Notes: generated by a model from the sequence alone, not told the origin. Positions 26,629 through 35,800 are shown, numbered from the stretch's first letter. The stretch: DNA of 64,000 bases from Paenibacillus sp. FJAT-26967 (GCF_001541095.1 NZ_LMXH01000001.1:1190048-1254047), one strand, 5' to 3'. Translations and numbers: made by a program.

Positions 26629-27645
26629 ATGAAAACCGTACAAGAGCTAGAAGCGAAATTGGCCCAGCCATCCGAGGCCCTAATTAAAGATATTGCCGCA
26701 ATTGATGGAGATATTATGCTGCTTGGTATCGGAGGCAAGATGGGACCGAGCCTGGCGAGACTGGCTATGAACGCAATTAAAGAAGCGGGTGTGGATAAAA
26801 AAGTATACGGGGCGTCCCGGTTTTCATCAGGCGGTTTGCGTGAGGAACTGGAAGCGGACGGTGTAACCACTTTCCCCGTGGATCTGCTGAATGATGAGCA
26901 GCTTAAGGCGCTGCCTGATGTTAAGAACGTCATCTATATGGCGGGGAACAAATTCGGTACGACGGGCAACGAGCATTTCACATGGGCGATGAACTCCTAC
27001 CTGCCGGGACGGGTAGCCGAGAAATACAGAGATTCACGGATCGTCGTATTCTCAACAGGGAATGTGTATCCGATTACACCGGTCTACCAAGGCGGGGCAA
27101 CGGAGCTGACTCCTCCTGCAGCTGTTGGCGAATACGGCCAATCCAGTCTGGGACGCGAGCGCGTATTCACGCATTTCTCCCACAAATATGATATTCCTAT
27201 GGCCATTTATCGTCTGAATTATGCGATTGATCTGCGTTACGGCGTTCTTCTCGAAATAGCGAAGTCTGTCAAAGCCGGTAAGCCGATCGACATCACGATG
27301 GGCCACGCGAACTGCATCTGGCAGGGCGATGCCAATGAAATGGCGATTCGTATGCTGAATGCCTGCAGTACGCCTCCGACGATCTTCAACGTGACCGGTC
27401 CCGAAACACTGTCACTGCGCTGGGTAGCGAATGAATTCGGATCGAGACTGGGGATCGAACCGATTTTTGAAGGAAAGGAATCGGATACGGCTCTTCTAAG
27501 CAACTCGGCCAAAGCCAGCAAACAATTCGGTTACCCGAAAGTATCCATTCTTGAAATGATCGACTGGATCTCCGAGTGGGTTGAAGCGGACGGACATACT
27601 TGGAACAAACCGACTCATTTCCAGGAGAGAGAGGGGAAATTTTAA
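26629..27645 (+). CDS. NAD-dependent epimerase/dehydratase-like SDR lacking the catalytic Lys
   Basis: A 338-residue extended short-chain dehydrogenase homologue. The nucleotide motif is MLLGIGGKMGPSLARLA (residues 31-47), and VIYMAGNKFG and VVFSTGNVYP follow as usual. At the active site, the Tyr is present (VGEYGQSSLGRER), but the position four residues later, normally Lys in Tyr-x3-Lys, is Ser. The enzyme may therefore work by another mechanism or be non-catalytic. It sits 3 bases before the DHDPS-like gene and is certainly co-transcribed with it. Confidence 0.85.
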   Translation: MKTVQELEAKLAQPSEALIKDIAAIDGDIMLLGIGGKMGPSLARLAMNAIKEAGVDKKVYGASRFSSGGLREELEADGVTTFPVDLLNDEQLKALPDVKNVIYMAGNKFGTTGNEHFTWAMNSYLPGRVAEKYRDSRIVVFSTGNVYPITPVYQGGATELTPPAAVGEYGQSSLGRERVFTHFSHKYDIPMAIYRLNYAIDLRYGVLLEIAKSVKAGKPIDITMGHANCIWQGDANEMAIRMLNACSTPPTIFNVTGPETLSLRWVANEFGSRLGIEPIFEGKESDTALLSNSAKASKQFGYPKVSILEMIDWISEWVEADGHTWNKPTHFQEREGKF

Positions 27646-27648
27646 GAG

Positions 27649-28716
27649 ATGGCCAGAAAAGATTTAAGCCCGAAGATGCTCAAAGCGCTGCATGAGGGGG
27701 TAGCTATTCCCGCTCATCCTCTGGCATTGGACGAGAACCGTAAATTTGACGAGAAGCATCAAAGAGCGCTATCCCGCTATTACATCGCCTCCGGCGCCGG
27801 TGGTGTCGCTGTCGGGGTTCACTCGACCCAGTTCGAGATTCGGGACGAAGGCATTGACCTGCTCGAACCTGTGCTGCGTATTGCTGCAGAAGAAGTAGAG
27901 AAAGCTAACCTGCAGCGGCCTTTTTTCAAAATAGCGGGTATCTGCGGTCCGACTAAGCAGGCAAAAGCCGAAGCCGAGCTTGCCGTAAGTCTGGGTTATG
28001 ACATCGGTCTTCTGAGCATGGGCGGACTTAACGGCTGGGAAGAGGAGCAGATTCTGGAGCGTACGAGAGTCATAGCGGATATTATTCCGGTATTCGGATT
28101 CTACCTCCAGCCTTCCGTAGGCGGAAGAATTTTCAGCTTCAGGTTCTGGGAACAGTTTGTTGAAATTCCGGGCGTGGTCGCGATCAAAATGGCACCGTTC
28201 AACCGTTACCAGACCATAGATGTCGTGCGTGCGGTGTGCTATTCAGGCCGCCGTGATGAAATTGCGCTCTACACAGGCAATGACGATAACATTGTGACCG
28301 ATCTGCTGACTACTTATCGCTTCCGGGTCAACGGCCAGATGGTAGAGAAGAAGATTGTCGGAGGGCTGCTCGGACACTGGGCCGTCTGGACTCATAAAGC
28401 GGTGGAGCTTCTGGAAGAAATCAAGCAAGTCCGGGATAAAAATGAGATTGCGGCGGAATGGCTGACGAGAAATATCGAAGTGACCGAGTCTAATGCGGCT
28501 TTCTTCGATCCGGCTCATCACTTCGAGGGCTGTATCCCTGGTATTCATGAAGTACTGCGCAGGCAAGGACTGCTGCAGGGCCGCTGGTGCCTGAACCCGG
28601 ATGAGGAGCTTTCACCGGGTCAAATGGAAGAGATTGACCGAATGTACCGCGACTATCCGCATCTGAATGACGATGAGTTCGTCAAAGCGCATCTTCAAGA
28701 ATGGCTTGCGGATTAA
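27649..28716 (+). CDS. DHDPS/NAL-superfamily aldolase-like protein
   Basis: A 355-residue TIM-barrel protein, longer than DapA or NanA (about 290-300). The Schiff-base Lys is likely in GVVAIKMAPFNRYQT and the catalytic Tyr in FGFYLQPSVGG. The usual GTTGE loop is replaced by GVHSTQFE, so it is neither a standard dihydrodipicolinate synthase nor a standard N-acetylneuraminate lyase. The C-terminus has an extra segment (ELSPGQMEEIDRMYRDYPHLNDDEF). With nanE and the ROK kinase nearby, cleavage of a 2-oxo sugar acid is a reasonable guess. It is the last gene of the catabolic run. Confidence 0.82.
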   Translation: MARKDLSPKMLKALHEGVAIPAHPLALDENRKFDEKHQRALSRYYIASGAGGVAVGVHSTQFEIRDEGIDLLEPVLRIAAEEVEKANLQRPFFKIAGICGPTKQAKAEAELAVSLGYDIGLLSMGGLNGWEEEQILERTRVIADIIPVFGFYLQPSVGGRIFSFRFWEQFVEIPGVVAIKMAPFNRYQTIDVVRAVCYSGRRDEIALYTGNDDNIVTDLLTTYRFRVNGQMVEKKIVGGLLGHWAVWTHKAVELLEEIKQVRDKNEIAAEWLTRNIEVTESNAAFFDPAHHFEGCIPGIHEVLRRQGLLQGRWCLNPDEELSPGQMEEIDRMYRDYPHLNDDEFVKAHLQEWLAD

Positions 28717-28845
28717 TTGGGCAGCGGAATGTGTGATAAAAGGACAGTGGCAGGACATGCATGGCAGGCATAAACCGATTCATCTGCAAATAAGAAGCGG
28801 TATCCGGTTATTATCCGTAGAGGCGAAGAAGGGGAGGGAGCGGGG

Positions 28846-29526
28846 TTGAGATTCAAGGATGTGTTTTCTATTATCGGCCCGTCTATGATCGGCCCGTCGA
28901 GTTCCCATACGGCAGGAGCGATCCGGCTGGGCCGGGTTGCCCGGCAGTTGTTCGGGGAGCTTCCGGAGAAGGCGGAATTGACTTTCTTCGGATCGTTTGC
29001 CGACACCTACCGGGGACACGGCACCGATCTGGCTGTTGTCGGAGGTCTGCTGAATTATGAGACGGATCATCCCCGTATCCCCGATTCCCTTGAGGACGCG
29101 GAAGCCGCAGGGATGGAAGTGATTTTCCAGACCAGCAGCGGACAGCACACGCATCCGAATACCGCCAGAATCTCGCTGTCTTCCGGGGAGCGGGAAATGA
29201 CCGTGGTCGGGGCTTCCATTGGCGGAGGCAATATCGAGATTCTATCGGTGAACCAGTTCGATCTGAAGTTTACGGGAGAGTTCCCTACACTGGTCATTTC
29301 CCATCTTGATCGTCCGGGAATGATCGCGGATATTACGGCTCTTTTGCAAAAAAAGAATCTGAATATCGGATATATGGATCTGGACCGGAAGGGCCGGGGC
29401 GGCGAAGCCATGACCGTCATTGAAGCCGATTCACCGGTTACAGGCGAGCTTATAGCGGAAGTTAAGCAGTTAAGCATGGTGGAAGACGTAAGGACTGTGG
29501 ATCTCGCGGAAAGAGGGCAACTATGA
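28846..29526 (+). CDS. sdaAB: L-serine dehydratase, beta subunit
   Basis: A 226-residue subunit of the iron-sulfur L-serine deaminase that makes pyruvate and ammonia. SIIGPSMIGPSSSHTAGA is the family signature at the N-terminus, SFADTYRGHGTD follows, and residues about 150-225 are an ACT regulatory domain (LVISHLDRPGMIADITALLQ). It begins with TTG 28846 behind GGGGAGGGAG. The stop overlaps the alpha-subunit start (ATGA). The two subunits are separate polypeptides, as in Bacillus. Confidence 0.95.
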   Translation: MRFKDVFSIIGPSMIGPSSSHTAGAIRLGRVARQLFGELPEKAELTFFGSFADTYRGHGTDLAVVGGLLNYETDHPRIPDSLEDAEAAGMEVIFQTSSGQHTHPNTARISLSSGEREMTVVGASIGGGNIEILSVNQFDLKFTGEFPTLVISHLDRPGMIADITALLQKKNLNIGYMDLDRKGRGGEAMTVIEADSPVTGELIAEVKQLSMVEDVRTVDLAERGQL

Positions 29527-30419
29527 GATTTCGTACCCTGCAGCAGCTGGCTGAAATATGTACAGCCGAAAGTAAATCAATCGGTGAGTTCATGCTGGAG
29601 GAGCAAGCGCGGGAGTCCGGCAGAAGCACCGAGCAGGAATTTCGCAAGATGGCGGATTACTATCAGGTGATGAAGGAAGCCGTGCACAAGGGGCTGACGG
29701 AAGACACGACTTCACGCAGCGGACTTACCGGCCTCGACGCGCAGCGCGTCATGAGCTACATGACGGGATCGGTGCCGTCGGTCGGCGAAGAAGCGTGCAG
29801 GGCCATGGCGTTCGCGCTGTCCGTGTCCGAGGTGAACGCCTCGATGGGCCGGATCATCGCCACGCCGACAGCCGGCTCCTGCGGGATTATCCCCGGCGTG
29901 TTCGTCAGCGCCCAGCAGAGGTTCGGCTGGGATGACCGGCGCCTCGTCATGGGCCTCTTCAGCGCCGGAGCCATCGGCTATGTCATCGCGAACAACTCGT
30001 TCGTGTCGGGCGCGGAGGGCGGCTGCCAGGCGGAGGTCGGCTCCGCGATCGGCATGGCCTCGGGGGCCATGGTGGAGCTGCGCGGCGGCTCGCCCGCGCA
30101 GGCGGTTCACGCGGTCGGCCTCGCGCTGAAGAACACGCTCGGGCTCATCTGCGATCCCGTAGGCGGGCTCGTGGAGATTCCGTGCATCGTGCGCAACGGC
30201 TTCGGCGCCGTGAACGCGCTGGCGGCCGCGGATATGGCGCTGGCAGGTGTGCAGAGCGCGATTCCGTCCGATGAAGTCGTGCAGGTCATGTACGAGGCGG
30301 GCTCTGCTATGCCGGCGAAGTACCGGGAAACCGCCAAGGGCGGTCTTGCGCAGACGCCGACCGGCAAGCATATGATGCAGGAGCTGAATCTGAAGAAGCG
30401 GAGCAGGGATAAGAAGTAG
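29523..30419 (+). CDS. sdaAA: L-serine dehydratase, alpha subunit
   Basis: A 298-residue catalytic subunit. Three conserved Cys for the 4Fe-4S cluster are visible in PTAGSCGIIPG, EGGCQAEVGSA and VEIPCIVRNGFG. Translation is coupled to sdaAB by a four-base overlap. The stretch 29700-30300 is markedly GC-rich with long NGC codon runs compared with its neighbours. A clear terminator follows. Confidence 0.95.
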   Translation: MRFRTLQQLAEICTAESKSIGEFMLEEQARESGRSTEQEFRKMADYYQVMKEAVHKGLTEDTTSRSGLTGLDAQRVMSYMTGSVPSVGEEACRAMAFALSVSEVNASMGRIIATPTAGSCGIIPGVFVSAQQRFGWDDRRLVMGLFSAGAIGYVIANNSFVSGAEGGCQAEVGSAIGMASGAMVELRGGSPAQAVHAVGLALKNTLGLICDPVGGLVEIPCIVRNGFGAVNALAAADMALAGVQSAIPSDEVVQVMYEAGSAMPAKYRETAKGGLAQTPTGKHMMQELNLKKRSRDKK

Positions 30420-30424
30420 CAGCA

Positions 30425-30458
30425 AGCAGTTCAGATGATAGGTCTGGACTGCTTTTTT
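30425..30458 (+). terminator. Terminator after sdaAA
   Basis: Stem agcagttcaga/tctggactgct with one G-U pair, then TTTTT. Confidence 0.8.
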
Positions 30459-30539
30459 GTAATCGACTGACTCTGTAAAGTTAGATCTTGTTCAAGTAAC
30501 GCACCCGATTCCGGCATACTTAAAAATCCACTAAGCGCC

Positions 30540-30902
30540 TTATACAAGACGGTTCTCCAAAGATTCGATTGCCAGATTAAGTGCATGTAAGCGGCGCTCA
30601 TTTAATGTTTTTTGAGAACTGCCTTCTTTTGCATTTGCTATTTGTTTTTCGATAGACGGAAGGATACCTTGCAAAACTTCTTTAGAAGTCAATATGTTTT
30701 CTTCGCTATAGGAAAAACCTTCCCCATACCAAGTATTTTTGAGGCTTGCCAAACCGATATTTACAGCGTTTCGTCTCTTTTCGACAAGGGTTGTGTTTGA
30801 ACCTTTTTCTGTCATGCTTATATAAGCATTTGAAAGTTTATTAAAAGTCGATTCCAAGGATTTAATAGACGAATCCTGGATAACCTTGCTGACAGTCTTC
30901 AT
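30540..30902 (-). CDS. Hypothetical 120-aa protein with an internal repeat
   Basis: I do not recognise the family. The sequence is helical, charged and soluble. Two similar stretches are visible: EKGSNTTLVEKRRNAVNIGL then ASLKN (about residues 32-56), and AKEGSSQKTLNERRLHALNL then AIESLEN (about 91-117). They suggest a duplicated 35-residue helical unit. A weak GAGGT lies before the ATG. Codon use is AT-rich compared with the flanking sda genes, as in recently acquired genes. Confidence 0.6.
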   Translation of the reverse strand: MKTVSKVIQDSSIKSLESTFNKLSNAYISMTEKGSNTTLVEKRRNAVNIGLASLKNTWYGEGFSYSEENILTSKEVLQGILPSIEKQIANAKEGSSQKTLNERRLHALNLAIESLENRLV

Positions 30903-31237
30903 ATACGAACCTCACTTTCTTTGTTAGTAGTACTAAAAAGTTAATAATTTCTATTCGGCCATACATTCCGAACATTCCGATTGTTGAATTGCGGCTAAAC
31001 ACTATATCTGGCTAATCGTAACCTATCATAAGTATCCGGCATTTTAAATACAAATTTTTCTCCGGACCCGGCAGCTGCATGGAAAAAGCCCGTGACACGC
31101 GGTATCTGAGCGGATTGAAACTGGCCTTGTTTGCGATACGGAGGCCGGTTTTTTGTTGCGCCCGCATCTGGAACAGGCCGGAAAAAACCTTTAAAATAAA
31201 AGACTAGACAGCATTTTCGTTCAGATTGGGAGAGATC
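30903..31237. other. AT-rich intergenic stretch
   Basis: No convincing gene. The left half is AT-rich. The right half holds a hairpin at 31119-31154 (aactggcc paired with ggccggtt, then TTTTTTG), which looks like a terminator or leader hairpin ahead of the deacetylase-like gene. Confidence 0.5.
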
Positions 31238-32977
31238 ATGTTGGTACCTAACAGGGCTACAATTGGAATATGGCTGGATTCAAAGGCAGCGGATAAAAGA
31301 TGGCGGTACGGGCTGAATGTTTTTGAGCTGTACTTGAAAGAGATCCTGGCGCATGCAGGAATTCCGTATGTGATGCTTGGAGACAGGGAAGCGCTTGAGA
31401 AGGCTAAGCCGGATATACTGCTTATTGCTGTAAGCGGGGAAAGCAATATTGAGCTGGAACAGCTCAAGCATTACGTCAAGGATGGCGGCATTCTGATCTC
31501 CTATGCGGGTCTTAACCGGATGGCGGGGGCACTGCAGTGCAGAGAGGTGGTATGCAGGGAACCTGTCTACGTAACGCCTCCGCACCTGAATACGGTTGCG
31601 GGTGGCAGGAAGCTTAGGGCTTTGCAGGCAAAGCCGTGGGTCCGTGTTGACCGTAGAGAAGGGTCATCGGAGGGCGGGTATTTGTTCAAAGGAAGCCCGG
31701 ATGGAGAACAGATCGCTGCCGCTTATCTTGAATTTGAATTGGGGGCAGGGAAGCTGATCCGCTGGAATGTGAATATTCCGGGGACGGTAGTCGGCCTGCA
31801 GCAGGGGGAGAGGCCTGTCATCGAGGATGGAGTCCCTGCCCCGGACGGTACAGGCGCCCTGGATGAAGGTATTCTGAAGGCGGATGACGGATGCATGCTG
31901 GATTGGGCGCTGGACCGGGAGTTTACGGGCACAGGTATGCCCTATTACGCACTTCCGCATGCGGATCTATGGAGGGAAGTGCTGGTGTCTCAAGTGCTGC
32001 GAGAGGCGGCTAGCATGGGACGCTTGCTTCCCTTCGTTGACTACTGGCCGGACCATACGGAACAAGTCGCGATGATCTCTCTGGACAGTGACTTTAACCA
32101 TGATGATTCCGCGCTGGCCGCGCTGGAACTGCTGGAAGAGATGGATGTCAGAGCTACGTGGTGCTTAATCGAGCCTGGCTATTCCAAGCCGGTCTATGAA
32201 CAGGTTGCAGCGGCCGGTCATGAACTCGCATTTCATTACAACGCGCTGGCTCAGGAACGGGGCAAGTGGGAGCAGGCCGAGTTTAACCGGCAGCTTGATG
32301 AAATCCGCTGTGCGACCGGTGCCCGGATTACGGCCAACAAAAATCACTATACCCGCTTCGAAGGCTGGGGAGAGTTGTTCAGGTGGTGCGAAGATGCGGG
32401 AATTGTAAATGACCAGTCCCGTGGACCAAGCAAAAAAGGCAATCTCGGCTTTTTGTTCGGAACGTGCCACCCTTACTTCCCGATTGCCTGGTCGGATGAA
32501 CGGAACCGGATGTACCGGGTACTCGAAACCGGTTATTTGACACCGGATCTCGCCTATCCTTCTCTTGCTGATACCAGCGTGATCTTTCCTTTGCTGAACC
32601 GGGTGCAAGAAGTCCGGGGCGTCGCGCATTTTCTGTTTCATCCGATTCATATCCTGCAGAAGCCCAAAGTGCGCGCGGCGTTACAACAAGTGATACGGGA
32701 AGCGAAAACGCTGGGCTACGAGTTTTGGACGAGCGAGGACCTGTATAGGTGGGAACAGGCTCGCAGGAGTATGCTCTCGGATGACGGGAAGCTGCATCTT
32801 GAAAAAGCCCCTGAGGGAGCTGTCGTATGGGTTCCCGTTACGGGAGCCGGTGGCAAAGCGGTTACGGGTGTTGAAGAGGCTGCACATGGATCAACGGAAT
32901 TGCCTATGCTGCGGGAAGCATCCGGTGTAGGCCCGGAAACAGCAATGCGATTTGGAGTTTTATGCCGCAGGCTATAA
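31238..32977 (+). CDS. Polysaccharide-deacetylase-like protein with N-terminal Rossmann-type domain
   Basis: A 579-residue cytoplasmic protein. Residues 1-240 look like a glutamine-amidotransferase/beta-galactosidase-trimerisation type domain (LLIAVSGESNIELEQLKHYVKDGGILISYAG). Residues about 265-500 resemble a NodB/CE4 fold: MISLDSDFNHDDSALAALELL carries candidate metal aspartates, and AAGHELAFHYNAL plus FLFHPIHILQKP give candidate metal and base histidines. The start is chosen as ATG 31238 behind GGGAGAG; a TTG at 31226 is also in frame. It may act on a glycan from the sulfatase or GH2 systems nearby; the substrate is unknown. Confidence 0.7.
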   Translation: MLVPNRATIGIWLDSKAADKRWRYGLNVFELYLKEILAHAGIPYVMLGDREALEKAKPDILLIAVSGESNIELEQLKHYVKDGGILISYAGLNRMAGALQCREVVCREPVYVTPPHLNTVAGGRKLRALQAKPWVRVDRREGSSEGGYLFKGSPDGEQIAAAYLEFELGAGKLIRWNVNIPGTVVGLQQGERPVIEDGVPAPDGTGALDEGILKADDGCMLDWALDREFTGTGMPYYALPHADLWREVLVSQVLREAASMGRLLPFVDYWPDHTEQVAMISLDSDFNHDDSALAALELLEEMDVRATWCLIEPGYSKPVYEQVAAAGHELAFHYNALAQERGKWEQAEFNRQLDEIRCATGARITANKNHYTRFEGWGELFRWCEDAGIVNDQSRGPSKKGNLGFLFGTCHPYFPIAWSDERNRMYRVLETGYLTPDLAYPSLADTSVIFPLLNRVQEVRGVAHFLFHPIHILQKPKVRAALQQVIREAKTLGYEFWTSEDLYRWEQARRSMLSDDGKLHLEKAPEGAVVWVPVTGAGGKAVTGVEEAAHGSTELPMLREASGVGPETAMRFGVLCRRL

Positions 32978-33049
32978 TTCATACTTGTGTTATAGGTATA
33001 GTTGGTTTAAGATAAAGAAATCATTTACATACCTGCCGATTGGTTCACC

Positions 33050-33090
33050 AAAGGCACCCTTTCTTTTCATGCGAAGGGGTGCCTTTTTTG
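33050..33090 (+). terminator. Terminator before the sulfatase gene
   Basis: Ten-base stem aaaggcaccc/gggtgccttt with a T run, 38 bases before the sulfatase start. Confidence 0.8.
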
Positions 33091-33127
33091 TTGTCCAAAG
33101 CAGGCTTAATTGAATGGAGGGATATGG

Positions 33128-35416
33128 ATGAACAGGCGCCACAAAACGAAACGCTGGGTAAGACCGGTAACCGTAACGACGGCCTTGGCGATTACTGCCG
33201 CCTTGCTGCCGGCAGGCGCTGCACATGCGGGAGGGACCGCCGGTGTTACTGCATCGGCAACCGCTGCTGCGCCGGCCGCAGCGACCGGCGCACAACCGAA
33301 CGTCGTGTATATCGTCCTCGACGATATGGGATTCTCCGATCTCGGAAGCTACGGCTCCGAGATCAAGACGCCCAATATCGACAAGCTGGCGGCAGGCGGG
33401 CTCCGCTACACGAACTTCCACGCCACGCCGCTCTGCTCACCGACCCGGGCCAGTCTGCTGACGGGCCGCAATCCGCAGGCCGTGGGCATGGGCTCCGTGG
33501 CCAACGTCGATCTCGGGCCGGAGTATCCGCATACGAGGGGCCGGATCAGCCCGACGGCAGCAACTGCCGCCGAGGTGCTGAAGGGCGCCGGCTATACGAC
33601 GCTGGGCGTGGGCAAATGGCATCAGGCCCCGCTTCATCAAGCGACACCGGCCGGACCCTTCGAGAATTGGCCGCTCGGCAAAGGATTCCAGCGGTATTAT
33701 GGTTTTCTGGACGGCTACACCGATCAGTACGCCCCTCAGCTTATAGAAGACAACCATGTCGTAGACCCGCCGAAGAAAGAGGACTACCATCTGACCGAGG
33801 ATTTGGCAGAACATGCGTCTCGTTATGTGAGTGATCATGTATCCGTCCAGCCGGATAAACCTTTCTTCCTATACTGGGGATTGGGTGCCCAGCATGCTCC
33901 TCATCAAGTACCGCAAAGATATGCGGATCTATACAAAGGTGTATATGAAGCAGGATGGGACCGGATTCGCGAGGAGCGGTTCGAGCGTCAGAAAAAAATA
34001 GGCTTAATCCCCCCAGATACACCCTTTCCGGCAAGGGATGCGGGTATTGCGGCCTGGAGCTCGCTCAGCCAGCAGCAGAAGGATCTGTATGTACGTTACC
34101 AGCAGACCTATGCGGGAATGCTGACTCAGGCAGACGAGCAGATCGGACGGTTTCTGGACGACCTGCGCAAATTCGGCAAGCTGGACAACACCCTCATTTA
34201 CCTTATCTCAGATAACGGCGCGAGCAAGGCCGGCGGTGAAAATGGCAGTATAGGCTATTCGCAGTCGGGATTCGGCGGTGGTGGCGGAGGCACTTTGGAG
34301 GATAAGCTGGAATCGATTGAGGAGCTGGGCGCAGCCGGAACGTACACGGAGTATCCGGTCGGCTGGGCGCAGGTGAGTGCTACGCCGTTCAGGCAGTATA
34401 AAGGAACGGCTTATAACGGCGGTGTCCAAGTGCCGCTTATCGTGCACTGGCCGGGTGGAATCAAGGACCGGGGCGCTCTGCGTACACAGTTTCATCATGT
34501 CTCCGACTTGACCCCGACGGTCTACGAAGTGCTGGGGATTACCCCGCCCCAACAAGTGAACGGGACACCGCAGCAGCCGATAACCGGAACGAGTTTGGCC
34601 TATACATTTAGCGGGAAGAATGAACCGACCCGCAAGAAGACACAGTTCTTCCTGATGAACGGCAACCGGGCCATCTGGAGTGAGGGCTGGAAAGCAGTCG
34701 CTCTGCGCAAACCCGGAGTGCAATTGGAGGAGGAGGCGTGGGAGCTGTTTGATACACGCAGCGACTATAACGAAAGCAGAAATCTGGCGCAGCAGTACCC
34801 CGAGAAACTCAAAGAATTGAAGAAAATCTGGGACGAAGAAGCACGTAATAACGGCGCTTACCCTATAGCGAACGGCTACTCTTCACCTGCCGTAACCGGA
34901 ACCGCGCCTATTCGAAGCAGTTTTATCTACTACACGGGTTTAAAACATATCGGTTTGTCCGCAGCCCCCAAGCTGAAAGGCATAAGCTATGAAATCTCCA
35001 TACCGATTCAAAGGAAAGAGGTGGAGGAAGAAGGGGTGCTTGTAGCTGCAGGCGGAAGCGATAGCGGGTACACGCTCTATCTGAAGAAGAATGAGCTGAT
35101 TTATGAGTTTCACCAGTATGGCAAGGTCCACAGAATCGTGTCGGATACACCCGTTCCCGCAGGGAAAGCAGAGTTGAAGTTCGTATACACCCGTGCTGGA
35201 GAAAAAGGCGGCAGCGGAGCCCTTTATGTGAACGGCAGGAAAGCAGGGGAAACGGTGCTGCCCTTTACAGACGTCCGTTCCACAGACGGGCTGGATATCG
35301 GCCGGGATACTCTGCTGCCGGTGAGCCTCAATTACGGGGATGGGGACGAATTTCCTTTTACAGGCCTACTTGAGAAAGTGGAATTCAAACTGTATCCGTC
35401 AGCGGACAGCAAGTAA
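33128..35416 (+). CDS. Secreted sulfatase (formylglycine type)
   Basis: A 762-residue exported enzyme. A basic start and hydrophobic segment (VTVTTALAITAALLPAGAAHA) form a signal peptide. The metal site begins VVYIVLDDMGFSDLG. C103 in LCSPTRASLLTGRNP is the Cys-x-Pro-x-Arg motif converted to formylglycine. KPFFLYWGLGAQHAPHQVP and LISDNGASKAGG give the other active-site residues. The last 160 residues form an extra beta-rich domain typical of arylsulfatases. GGAGG lies 7 bases before ATG 33128. No maturase is encoded in the window. It probably desulfates an outside polysaccharide. Confidence 0.92.
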   Translation: MNRRHKTKRWVRPVTVTTALAITAALLPAGAAHAGGTAGVTASATAAAPAAATGAQPNVVYIVLDDMGFSDLGSYGSEIKTPNIDKLAAGGLRYTNFHATPLCSPTRASLLTGRNPQAVGMGSVANVDLGPEYPHTRGRISPTAATAAEVLKGAGYTTLGVGKWHQAPLHQATPAGPFENWPLGKGFQRYYGFLDGYTDQYAPQLIEDNHVVDPPKKEDYHLTEDLAEHASRYVSDHVSVQPDKPFFLYWGLGAQHAPHQVPQRYADLYKGVYEAGWDRIREERFERQKKIGLIPPDTPFPARDAGIAAWSSLSQQQKDLYVRYQQTYAGMLTQADEQIGRFLDDLRKFGKLDNTLIYLISDNGASKAGGENGSIGYSQSGFGGGGGGTLEDKLESIEELGAAGTYTEYPVGWAQVSATPFRQYKGTAYNGGVQVPLIVHWPGGIKDRGALRTQFHHVSDLTPTVYEVLGITPPQQVNGTPQQPITGTSLAYTFSGKNEPTRKKTQFFLMNGNRAIWSEGWKAVALRKPGVQLEEEAWELFDTRSDYNESRNLAQQYPEKLKELKKIWDEEARNNGAYPIANGYSSPAVTGTAPIRSSFIYYTGLKHIGLSAAPKLKGISYEISIPIQRKEVEEEGVLVAAGGSDSGYTLYLKKNELIYEFHQYGKVHRIVSDTPVPAGKAELKFVYTRAGEKGGSGALYVNGRKAGETVLPFTDVRSTDGLDIGRDTLLPVSLNYGDGDEFPFTGLLEKVEFKLYPSADSK

Positions 35417-35441
35417 CAGGCAGGCTTCAGGCTAGCCCCGC

Positions 35442-35474
35442 AATCCTGTTCCTCTAAAGGAACAGGATTTTGGC
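35442..35474 (+). terminator. Terminator after the sulfatase
   Basis: Perfect 12-base stem aatcctgttcct/aggaacaggatt with a 4-base loop, then TTGG. Confidence 0.8.
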
Positions 35475-35800
35475 TTGTCTGGAAGAGGTCATTCCTGTTG
35501 GGCAGCAAGCCGCCGTCTAAGGTTAAAGCTACAGGTGTTAGATGAAGTTGCCATGCCGAGGTAACCCTGCAAGACGGACTCGGAATTTTTTCCCCGGAAG
35601 TGAATTCATGCCCCGTAGATGCGAATCTCTTCTTGATGCTGCGTATGGTTTCCTAGCTCCTTCGTAGCGGTATCTTCTTAAACTATCGTTATAGTTGTTT
35701 ATTGCCTTGTTATCCCGGATACCGGAGCGTAATATGGAAATATCTATCTGTCCGAGCTTGTCCTATAAGACACCTCTGATCTGTAAAGGAGCATGAACGA
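35475..35800. other. Intergenic stretch with small inverted repeats
   Basis: No coding gene is visible. Bases 35681-35696 form AACTAT-CGTT-ATAGTT, a perfect inverted repeat that could be an operator or short hairpin. A CCGAG/CTCGG stem near 35557-35582 is followed by AATTTTTT. Confidence 0.4.

Noticed and set aside
29712-30425. A long minus-strand ORF across sdaAA
   Set aside because: It is Arg/His/Ala-rich nonsense opposite a GC-rich, well-conserved gene and is a mirror of its codon bias.
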